Shown here: positions 7,577-13,120 of the stretch, in pieces | Layout: each line of letters begins with the position of its first letter | Numbering within the stretch: position 1 is the first letter of the stretch | Assembly: GCA_937893835.1 (NCBI GenBank) | Contig: CALCSS010000103.1 | Span: forward strand, 1-13,120 | Origin: an uncultured Fidelibacterota bacterium | GTDB lineage: Bacteria > Fidelibacterota > Marinisomatia > Marinisomatales > UBA1611 | Direction of reading: 5' to 3' | Length of the DNA stretch: 13,120 nt | Program-made: the position numbers and the translations under genes | The notes under the pieces: model-generated | Seen by the model: the letters and a program-made list of their open reading frames with translations, nothing else | Told to the model about the DNA's origin: nothing | The model's database searches: none

Positions 7577-9418
7577 TTATCCTAGTGTTTCTTTAACTTT
7601 TTCAACAATGGTCGCAGCGCCAATGGGCCTTCCTTTGACAAGATTAAGGCCTTTGGCATCAACAAGGTATTCCGATCTAATGAGCCTTATTAGCTGCCCC
7701 AAATTTATTTCAGGAACCAAAATATGCTTAAAATTTATCAAGATCTCACCAAGGTCCTTTGGAAGTGGAGATATCCATCTAAGGTGCACATGAGAGACCT
7801 TTAGTCCATCTTCTTGTAGGGTCTCACTTGCCGACCTGCAAGCACCGTATGTTCCACCCCAACTCAATATAAGAAGGTCTCCATTGCCATCGCCAAATAT
7901 CTCAGTCGAAGGAATATCATTTTGGATCCTATTTACCTTTTCCTGTCTTAGGAGGACCATTCTATGATGATTGTCAGGGTCATAACTGACATGACCAGTA
8001 TTCTCCGCTGTCTCAATACCACCCACCCTATGCTCGAGCTTTGCAGTACCAGGGATGGCCCAGGGACGCGCTAAGGTCTTCTCATCCCTCAAGTAAGGTA
8101 GAAAATCGCCATCTGCATTTGGTTCATCAGCAAACTTTATATCTATCGACTCCAGCTCATCTAAATTGGGTATGTTCCAGGGTTCAGAACCATTTGCAAG
8201 GTAACCATCGGTCAAAAGCATGACCGGTGTCATATGTTTTAATGCCGCTTTACAAGCCTCATAGGCAGCAAAGAAACAATCGCCTGGAGTTGCAGCGGCG
8301 ATGACAGGCATAGGTGCCTCACCATTACGCCCATATAGTGCCTGATTTAGGTCTGACTGTTCTGTCTTGGTAGGAAGACCAGTACTGGGCCCTCCTCTTT
8401 GTACATTTACCACTACAAGAGGCAACTCTGTCATAATCGCTAGCCCAAGTGCCTCTCCCTTAAGTGCGATACCTGGTCCTGAAGTGGTGGTCACGGCTAA
8501 ATTACCTGCATAGGAAGCTCCAATAGAGGATGCCACACCTGCGATCTCATCTTCGGCCTGAAACGTCTTAACACCAAAATGCTTCCAAGATGATAAGGTA
8601 TGGAGTATGTCACTTGCAGGAGTTATGGGATAACTTCCCAAAAATAAATCAAGATTCGCCTTTTTTGATGCAGCCAATAGGCCCAGCGAAGTGGCTAAAT
8701 TCCCATTTATATTTCGATATGTTCCGGGAGGAAGGGATGCCTTCTCAACCTTGTATCTTGTTGTAAAAATTTCAGTAGTATCACCATAATTATAACCAGC
8801 ATGCATCGATGCTGTATTCGCCTCGATGATCGCATCCTTGCCAGCAAATTTTTTCTTGAGCCATGCCTCCGTAGCTTCCATTGGCCTATCATACATATAG
8901 AACAATACCCCAAGCGCAAAAAAATTCTTTGTCCTCAAGACCAACTTACCTGAAAGATCCATTCCGTCACATGCCGCTGTCACCATCTTATTCATTTCAA
9001 TAGGAATGACAGTAAAATAGTCATCGAGAGAACCGTCTTCAATTGGATTGGTCTCATAGCCTGCAAGGTTCAGGTTCTTTTTAGAGAAAGCATCTGTATT
9101 AATGATCATTGTTCCACCTGGTATCAACTCTTTTTGGTGTACCTTTAATGCTGCAGGATTCATTGCAACCAAAACATCGGGCTTGTCACCAGGAGTATGA
9201 ATATCCTTTGAAGAGAATTTTAGTTGAAAGGCACTCACACCAGCAAGAGATCCAGCAGGTGCTCGAATCTCTGCTGGGAAATCTGGTAGAGTACTAAGGT
9301 CATTCCCAACAATGGCGGTCGTCTCTGTAAAACGACCTCCAGTTAACTGCATTCCATCGCCAGAGTCACCAGCAAATCGTATCACCGCCTCATCAATTGT
9401 TTTAAAAGTTTTTCCCAT
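7577..9418 (-). CDS. korA: 2-oxoglutarate:ferredoxin oxidoreductase, alpha subunit (gamma-alpha fusion)
   Basis: This large subunit pairs with the adjacent KorB to form the CoA-dependent 2-oxoacid:ferredoxin oxidoreductase. Its 613 residues combine a gamma-type domain at the N-terminus (about 10-190, with RFAGDSGDGMQLTGG at 14-28 and PAEIRAPAGSLAGVSAFQ at 48-65) and an alpha domain that binds the TPP pyrimidine. The alpha domain carries YPITPASD (263-270), the QAEDEIAG stretch with the TPP-activating Glu (287-294), TTSGPG (311-316) and RGGPSTGLPTKTEQSDL (341-357). This gamma-alpha fusion is normal for the two-subunit KorAB type. It has no ferredoxin-like domain of its own, so electrons leave through KorB's cluster to ferredoxin. 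AGGA a few bases before ATG 9418 is a good ribosome binding site. It is the first gene of korA-korB-fumC; the promoter should lie in the 196-bp divergent region upstream. Confidence 0.94.
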   Translation of the reverse strand: MGKTFKTIDEAVIRFAGDSGDGMQLTGGRFTETTAIVGNDLSTLPDFPAEIRAPAGSLAGVSAFQLKFSSKDIHTPGDKPDVLVAMNPAALKVHQKELIPGGTMIINTDAFSKKNLNLAGYETNPIEDGSLDDYFTVIPIEMNKMVTAACDGMDLSGKLVLRTKNFFALGVLFYMYDRPMEATEAWLKKKFAGKDAIIEANTASMHAGYNYGDTTEIFTTRYKVEKASLPPGTYRNINGNLATSLGLLAASKKANLDLFLGSYPITPASDILHTLSSWKHFGVKTFQAEDEIAGVASSIGASYAGNLAVTTTSGPGIALKGEALGLAIMTELPLVVVNVQRGGPSTGLPTKTEQSDLNQALYGRNGEAPMPVIAAATPGDCFFAAYEACKAALKHMTPVMLLTDGYLANGSEPWNIPNLDELESIDIKFADEPNADGDFLPYLRDEKTLARPWAIPGTAKLEHRVGGIETAENTGHVSYDPDNHHRMVLLRQEKVNRIQNDIPSTEIFGDGNGDLLILSWGGTYGACRSASETLQEDGLKVSHVHLRWISPLPKDLGEILINFKHILVPEINLGQLIRLIRSEYLVDAKGLNLVKGRPIGAATIVEKVKETLG

Positions 9419-9614
9419 AATTCCTATTTCTTTATGTTGATTCTTTTATCAGTAAAGATATGAAAGCTCTAGCCTAGTCCCCTATTTGCCCAATAATTTG
9501 ATTGCTCAATTTAGGAAGGCACTTTGTATTCGAGAAACAAATTAATTTCCCTTTATTGACTATTTATTTTTAACATTCCTGATTGTAAGTACCCCATAAA
9601 CAAATCATTCAGTA
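9419..9614. promoter_or_regulatory. Divergent intergenic region (korA / channel gene)
   Basis: This AT-rich 196-bp gap separates two divergent transcription units and must hold both promoters. On the plus strand TTGACT (9556-9561) resembles a -35 element, but no convincing -10 follows at 17 bp. No clear Bacteroidota-type TAnnTTTG element was found on either strand. No dyad of notable length and no small reading frame were seen. The promoter assignment rests on gene orientation only. Confidence 0.35.
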
Positions 9615-11606
9615 ATGAGTAATAATAATAAACACCCCTATGGAATGAGACTGCGATATGCAGTAGATAATTTTATGTCGAGAGGTAGCTCATCGATCTT
9701 CCTTGCACTTCTTGCGTTATTTCTAATTGGATTTTTGATAATGGTCACGGTACGGGGAATCGCAAATTACCTAGTACCTGATGAGACTCTCAGTAGCTGG
9801 GCTGAAATACCTTGGCGGGTGTATGTTGCTGTAATGGAAGGCTCTGCAGCCGAGACAGATGGTGATAGTAACTGGTTAGCAAAATTGACCTCGATACTAG
9901 CCGTAATGGTTGGGTTGATCCTATTCTCTAGCATGGTGGCATTTATCACTAGCGTCTTCAAGGAAAAACTTGATGAATTAAGACGTGGTCGTAGCCTCGT
10001 CCTAGAGTCAGACCACACGATCATATTGGGTTTTGGCGATAGGACACTTGAGGTGATAAGAGAACTTATCGAGGCCAATGAATCTGAGCCTGATGCCTCC
10101 ATCGTCATCCTTGCTGAAAATGATAAGGAGGAGATGGATAATGTCATTAGAGACAACATCTCTGATTTTGCAACAACCCGCGTCATTACTAGATCTGGTG
10201 TTGTGACAAATATAAATAATTTAAAAAAGGTCATGGCCGAGAATGCCAAATCTTTGATCATTATGAATAGTGCCGCAAGTTGGCGTCCTGAGAAAGAAAA
10301 GAATCTTGCAGATGCATTGGTCTTGAAATCGATCATGTCCATTATTGCAGTATGCGATGGAGAGTCACACCCGCCTATTGTATGTGAGATTCATTCAGAT
10401 CGTGATCGAGACCTTGCCGAGAATATTTCAAATGGAATCGTGAAGGCGTTGAATGAGGTCAGCGTATTATCAAGAATGATCGCCCAATTGGCATTAAGCC
10501 GCAATGGACTATCTATCGTTTATAGTGATATGGTTGGATTTGATGGCAATGAATTTTATTTCTATCAACCTGATGAAGGATGGGGTGGCGACCTTACCTT
10601 TGGAGACAGTATCAATAGGTTTAAGAGTAGTACTCCAATGGGGGTCCATAGCTCAAAAGGGGAGATCCTCTTGAATCCTCCGAAAGACATGCCCTTGGAT
10701 GACAAGGATGAACTTATTGTCTTTGCTGAGGACGACTCAACCATATTTTACTTTAATGAACCAGTTTTTGAACCAACTTTGACAGAGATACCTTCTTCAT
10801 CGGTACAACCACGTTCGCACAGGGTGGCCCTTTTGAATTGGACCACAAAAACATCAATAATCTTAGAAAAACTTTGCAGCTATCTTCCCCAAGATTCTGA
10901 ATTATGCACCTATGTATCGACCATGCTTCCCGAAATGGATGTGTGTAAGGTCTCCCTCAATGAAACTTATCCGGAAATCAATATATCAATAAAAGAAATG
11001 GATCTAAATGACCTTAATAGGCTCAATGAAATAGAGCCTCAAGATTTTGATAGCATCCTGATCCTATCACCAGGTGGCTCTACCATTGAGGAGATGGACG
11101 CATATGTTATATCAATGTTGATTCGAATAAGACAGATCCTGATATCAAAAAATAGTGGCCCTAATAACAAACTTGAATCAAGAGAATGGCCAAAACTGAT
11201 AACGGAAGTAATGGACAGTGATAATATAGACATAATTTTGAATAGCGGGGTTGAGGACTTTATGGTCTCCAACCAATTTGTTTCTCAAATAATGGCTCAG
11301 GTCTCTGAGGAGCCAATGGCCTTAGATGTCTACGATGACCTATTTCAGTCAGAAGGCAGTGAATTATATATTAAGCCAGCATCATATTATTTCGATTTCA
11401 AGAATGATGAAACGATAACCATTCCCTATGGTGAATGTGTTCAGGCTGCCAAACTTCGTAATGAGGTAATATTGGGAGTTCAAATTCACTCTGATCAGAA
11501 AAATAAAGATAACATGTTTGGCATTGTATTGATCCCAAATAAAAATGATGAATTCACATTATCTAAGCAAGATGGCCTCATCGCATTGGCAGAAGACGAG
11601 ACATGA
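9615..11606 (+). CDS. CASTOR/POLLUX-like ion channel with RCK/TrkA-N-type domains
   Basis: This predicted cation channel of the inner membrane resembles bacterial relatives of the plant CASTOR, POLLUX and DMI1 channels. The 663 residues begin with a two-helix pore module: TM1 at about 28-50, a pore-loop region (about 62-85) and TM2 at about 90-113. No K+-type TVGYG filter is present; the filter would have to lie in the acidic stretch around EGSAAETDGD (75-84). A linker leads to a Rossmann-type RCK domain (HTIILGFGDRTLEVIREL, 134-151, with beta-2 ending ILAEND). A middle region resembling the Castor/Pollux family domain follows, then a second ligand-binding half to the C-terminus. The ligand and ion are not shown; plant homologues conduct K+ and modulate Ca2+ signals. 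ATG 9615 places TM1 normally but lacks a Shine-Dalgarno sequence. selD begins 21 bp downstream, so co-transcription is likely. A TrkA/KtrA cytosolic subunit is excluded by the membrane segments. Confidence 0.82.
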   Translation: MSNNNKHPYGMRLRYAVDNFMSRGSSSIFLALLALFLIGFLIMVTVRGIANYLVPDETLSSWAEIPWRVYVAVMEGSAAETDGDSNWLAKLTSILAVMVGLILFSSMVAFITSVFKEKLDELRRGRSLVLESDHTIILGFGDRTLEVIRELIEANESEPDASIVILAENDKEEMDNVIRDNISDFATTRVITRSGVVTNINNLKKVMAENAKSLIIMNSAASWRPEKEKNLADALVLKSIMSIIAVCDGESHPPIVCEIHSDRDRDLAENISNGIVKALNEVSVLSRMIAQLALSRNGLSIVYSDMVGFDGNEFYFYQPDEGWGGDLTFGDSINRFKSSTPMGVHSSKGEILLNPPKDMPLDDKDELIVFAEDDSTIFYFNEPVFEPTLTEIPSSSVQPRSHRVALLNWTTKTSIILEKLCSYLPQDSELCTYVSTMLPEMDVCKVSLNETYPEINISIKEMDLNDLNRLNEIEPQDFDSILILSPGGSTIEEMDAYVISMLIRIRQILISKNSGPNNKLESREWPKLITEVMDSDNIDIILNSGVEDFMVSNQFVSQIMAQVSEEPMALDVYDDLFQSEGSELYIKPASYYFDFKNDETITIPYGECVQAAKLRNEVILGVQIHSDQKNKDNMFGIVLIPNKNDEFTLSKQDGLIALAEDET

Positions 11607-11627
11607 TCATAATTAAATAAATTTATA

Positions 11628-12665
11628 ATGAATGATAGAGATAAAATACGACTCACGTCCTTGAGTCATGGCTCAGGTTGAGCATGCAAGATAGGTCCTG
11701 AGGACCTAGCCCAGGTACTGGGTGATCTCAAGGTTAAGACATACCCATCCGTTGTCCTAGACCATAAAGGTTCTGATGACGCAGCAGTGGTACGTCTCAG
11801 CAATGGTAATTTGATTATTCAGACCGTGGACTTTTTTACACCAGTTGTTGATGATCCCTATCAATTTGGTCAAATAGCAGCGGCAAATTCATTATCTGAT
11901 ATTTATGCGATGGGGGGGGAACCATTATTTGCTTTGAACATAGTTGGATTCCCCATTAATGAACTACCAAAAAACATTCTTACCAAGATATTGCAGGGTG
12001 GCGCAGATAAAGCCGATGAGGCTGGTATACCAATTGTAGGTGGACACTCAGTAGATGACAGAGAACCTAAGTATGGCCTGGTCGTAACTGGAGAAATAGA
12101 TCAAGAAAATATCTGGAAAAACTCGGGCGCCAATATTGGAGATGTCTTGGTCTTGACAAAACCTCTAGGAACGGGTGTAATTGCTACAGCAATAAAACAA
12201 GGAAAAGCATCATCAGATAGTATAGATGCGGCGATAGAATCCATGGCAAAATTGAACAAGGATTCAGCTAATGCTCTTAGAGGTTACAATGTCAGCGCTG
12301 TGACAGATGTTACTGGATTTGGTCTACTTGGGCATCTCAAGGAAATGTGTGAGAATAGTGATGTGTCATCAGAAATTAATTTCCATGACCTTGGGTTCCT
12401 TCATTCAGTCAATGAATTAGCAATGTCAGGAATCATACCTGGTGGGACAAAGAGGAATCTAAATTATGTGAGAGAATGCGTCTCATTTGACGACCAACTG
12501 GATGAGACTCAGAAATTGCTCACAGCCGATGCCCAAACTTCTGGAGGGCTGCTGATCTCATTACCCATGGATGATGCTAGGTCATTTATCAAAAAAATGA
12601 ATGGATCTCCTATTATTATAGGACAAATAACCGATAGGCAGCGCTACCTTATTAGAGTTCAATAA
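11628..12665 (+). CDS. selD: Selenophosphate synthetase, selenocysteine-containing (in-frame TGA)
   Basis: SelD makes selenophosphate from selenide and ATP, the selenium donor for Sec-tRNA and selenouridine synthesis. The frame from ATG 11628 to TAA 12665 gives 345 residues (E. coli SelD has 347) if the TGA at 11679-11681 is read as selenocysteine. The N-terminus reads IRLTSLSHGSG-U-ACK, matching E. coli IRLTQYSHGAG-C-GCK, so Sec18 replaces catalytic Cys17 and Lys21 matches catalytic Lys20. Further on, Asp51, Asp68, Asn87, Asp91 and Asp227 (TDVTGFGLLGHL) match metal/ATP ligands, and GGHSVDD and TADAQTSGGLL are also present. A naive reading would start at GTG 11787 and lose the active site. 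A SECIS-like hairpin follows the TGA. No Shine-Dalgarno sequence is seen; the frame has a stop at 11610-11612 and no other start codon before the ATG. The gene lies 21 bp after the channel gene. A run of eight G (11912-11919) does not break the frame. SelA, SelB and tRNA-Sec must be encoded elsewhere. Confidence 0.95.
11692..11708 (+). promoter_or_regulatory. Bacterial SECIS-like hairpin for Sec insertion in selD
   Basis: TAGGTCC (11692-11698) pairs perfectly with GGACCTA (11702-11708) around the loop TGA. The apical loop begins 18 nt after the Sec TGA and has G as its second base. This fits the usual bacterial SECIS placement, in which the hairpin lies inside the coding region soon after the UGA and is bound by SelB. 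The lower stem can be extended by GC (11686-11687) with GC (11709-11710) across an AAGA bulge. A second hairpin, CCCAG-GTA-CTGGG (11710-11722), directly follows and is an alternative or auxiliary element. The pairing is seen; SelB recognition is inference. Confidence 0.7.
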
Positions 12666-12671
12666 TCTATA

Positions 12672-12690
12672 TACGACAATTATTGTCGTA
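12672..12690. promoter_or_regulatory. Perfect 19-bp dyad, candidate operator upstream of the Rrf2 gene
   Basis: TACGACAAT and ATTGTCGTA form perfect inverted 9-bp arms around a single T. The site starts 7 bp after the selD stop and ends 57 bp before the Rrf2 start codon. No T-run follows, which argues against an intrinsic terminator. The spacing suits an operator near the Rrf2 promoter, and Rrf2 proteins bind dyads and often repress their own genes. A second, imperfect dyad (CTAAT...CCAATTGG...ATTAG, 12721-12741) lies just before the ATG. Binding is not demonstrated by sequence alone. Confidence 0.5.
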
Positions 12691-12747
12691 AATAGATGTT
12701 GTCTCCTTCCACCCTATCATCTAATTTCCAATTGGGATTAGTTAATT

Positions 12748-13120
12748 ATGTTAAAGATAAGCCGTAAAGTTGAATATGCTCTGATTGCATTGCGTCATTT
12801 TCAGAGCCAGGATCAGGACAAGCTCACATCCGCCAAAGAGTTGGCAAATACATACGGGGTTCCTCAAGAACTCTTGGCAAAGGTATTGCAACGTCTTGCA
12901 AGAAACGATATCATCGATGCAGTCAAGGGCCCCACTGGTGGTTATCGCTTATCAAAGGATCCAGAGACCATCAAGATGACTGATTTTTTTGAGATCATGG
13001 AGGGTCCTATGGGTATAATGGACTGTTATTTTGATTCAGGTTGCGAGCAAATGGATGGCTGCACAATACGTAGACCGATCAGTCGCATTAATGATTCAAT
13101 ACGAACGATGTTCGATAATA
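12748..13120 (+). CDS. Rrf2-family regulator, IscR-like with C-X5-C-X5-C (3' end outside window)
   Basis: This is a winged-helix transcription regulator of the Rrf2 family; 124 residues are visible and the frame is still open at the window edge. It begins MLKISRKVEYALIALRHF, the usual Rrf2 N-terminus. A recognition-helix region follows (TSAKELANTYGVPQELLAKVLQRL, about 27-50), then the wing VKGPTGGYRLSK (59-70). Cys93, Cys99 and Cys105 are spaced exactly like E. coli IscR Cys92, Cys98 and Cys104, which bind a [2Fe-2S] cluster. The residue matching IscR's fourth ligand, His107, is not His (TIRR follows Cys105). It is therefore probably an Fe-S, redox or NO sensor of the IscR/NsrR type. In related bacteria such genes often precede suf or isc operons, which would be beyond the window. 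ATG 12748 gives the canonical start, with a weak GGAT upstream. It is 82 bp from selD, with its own candidate operator. Confidence 0.88.
   Translation, partial: MLKISRKVEYALIALRHFQSQDQDKLTSAKELANTYGVPQELLAKVLQRLARNDIIDAVKGPTGGYRLSKDPETIKMTDFFEIMEGPMGIMDCYFDSGCEQMDGCTIRRPISRINDSIRTMFDN

Noticed and set aside
9767..10342. 191-codon open frame on the minus strand inside the channel gene
   Set aside because: It is Ser/Thr/Ile-rich, low-complexity antisense translation of a clear channel/RCK gene.
11912..11919. Run of eight G as a programmed frameshift or sequencing error site in selD
   Set aside because: The reading frame and conserved SelD motifs (IYAMGGEP) continue without a shift, so there is no sign of either.
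11787..12665. SelD as a 292-residue protein from GTG 11787, or as a pseudogene with a nonsense mutation
   Set aside because: The upstream in-frame sequence encodes the conserved N-terminus, the only stop falls exactly at the catalytic cysteine, and a SECIS-like hairpin follows. Sec decoding explains all of this better.
12672..12690. The palindrome after selD as an intrinsic terminator
   Set aside because: No run of T follows on the plus strand and the loop would be very small. An operator fits better, though a Rho-independent role cannot be fully excluded.
12785..12979. 64-codon plus-strand frame
   Set aside because: It is an out-of-frame overlap of the Rrf2 regulator, whose own frame gives a full family match from ATG 12748.
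1..13120. CRISPR array, IS element, integrase or phage genes
   Set aside because: No spaced direct repeats, transposase or integrase motifs, or terminal inverted repeats were seen. The tRNA genes at the left edge show no attachment-site duplication within the window.

Overview
This window looks like a chromosomal segment of a Gram-negative (diderm) bacterium with an AT-rich genome (around 40% GC by eye). It carries an LPS-export type permease, a class A penicillin-binding protein, a ferredoxin-dependent 2-oxoacid oxidoreductase of the KorAB type, and an Rrf2 regulator with three cysteines. Several genes lack an obvious Shine-Dalgarno sequence. Together this suggests a member of the Fibrobacterota-Chlorobiota-Bacteroidota (FCB) assemblage, perhaps a marine lineage such as Marinimicrobia. 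The placement is inference from protein style and was not tested. No phage, transposon, CRISPR array or other mobile signature was seen.

Layout. At the left edge, tRNA-His(GTG) and tRNA-Pro(TGG) lie in tandem on the minus strand. A 135-bp divergent intergenic region containing a 28-bp dyad separates them from an LptF/LptG-family permease (+), whose 3' end overlaps a thymidine/pyrimidine-nucleoside phosphorylase gene that starts with TTG. These converge, 2 bp apart, on a minus-strand block. In transcription order that block is korA, korB and fumC (gaps of 6 and 2 bp, a clear operon), then, after 95 bp, a PBP1A-type peptidoglycan synthase. A 196-bp divergent intergenic region leads to a second plus-strand block: a CASTOR/POLLUX-like ion channel with RCK-type regulatory domains, selD, and the start of an IscR-like Rrf2 regulator that runs off the right edge.

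The most notable feature is selD. Read conventionally it looks truncated, with a GTG start at 11787. The true reading frame begins at ATG 11628 and continues through an in-frame TGA (11679-11681) exactly where the catalytic Cys of E. coli SelD lies (local peptide HGSG-U-ACK). A perfect 7-bp hairpin with a 3-nt loop starts 10 nt after the TGA, and a second 5-bp hairpin follows it. These have the placement expected of a bacterial SECIS element. The gene therefore encodes a selenocysteine-containing selenophosphate synthetase, a selenoprotein that makes the selenium donor for its own synthesis.

Functional links. KorAB and FumC are two steps of the (reductive or oxidative) TCA cycle and are co-transcribed. 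KorB carries four cysteines placed to bind an Fe-S cluster. The Rrf2 protein at the right edge has the C-X5-C-X5-C Fe-S ligand spacing of IscR and probably controls iron-sulfur biogenesis genes beyond the window. A perfect 19-bp dyad upstream of it is a candidate operator. The channel and selD are 21 bp apart and probably co-transcribed, but no known pathway joins them.
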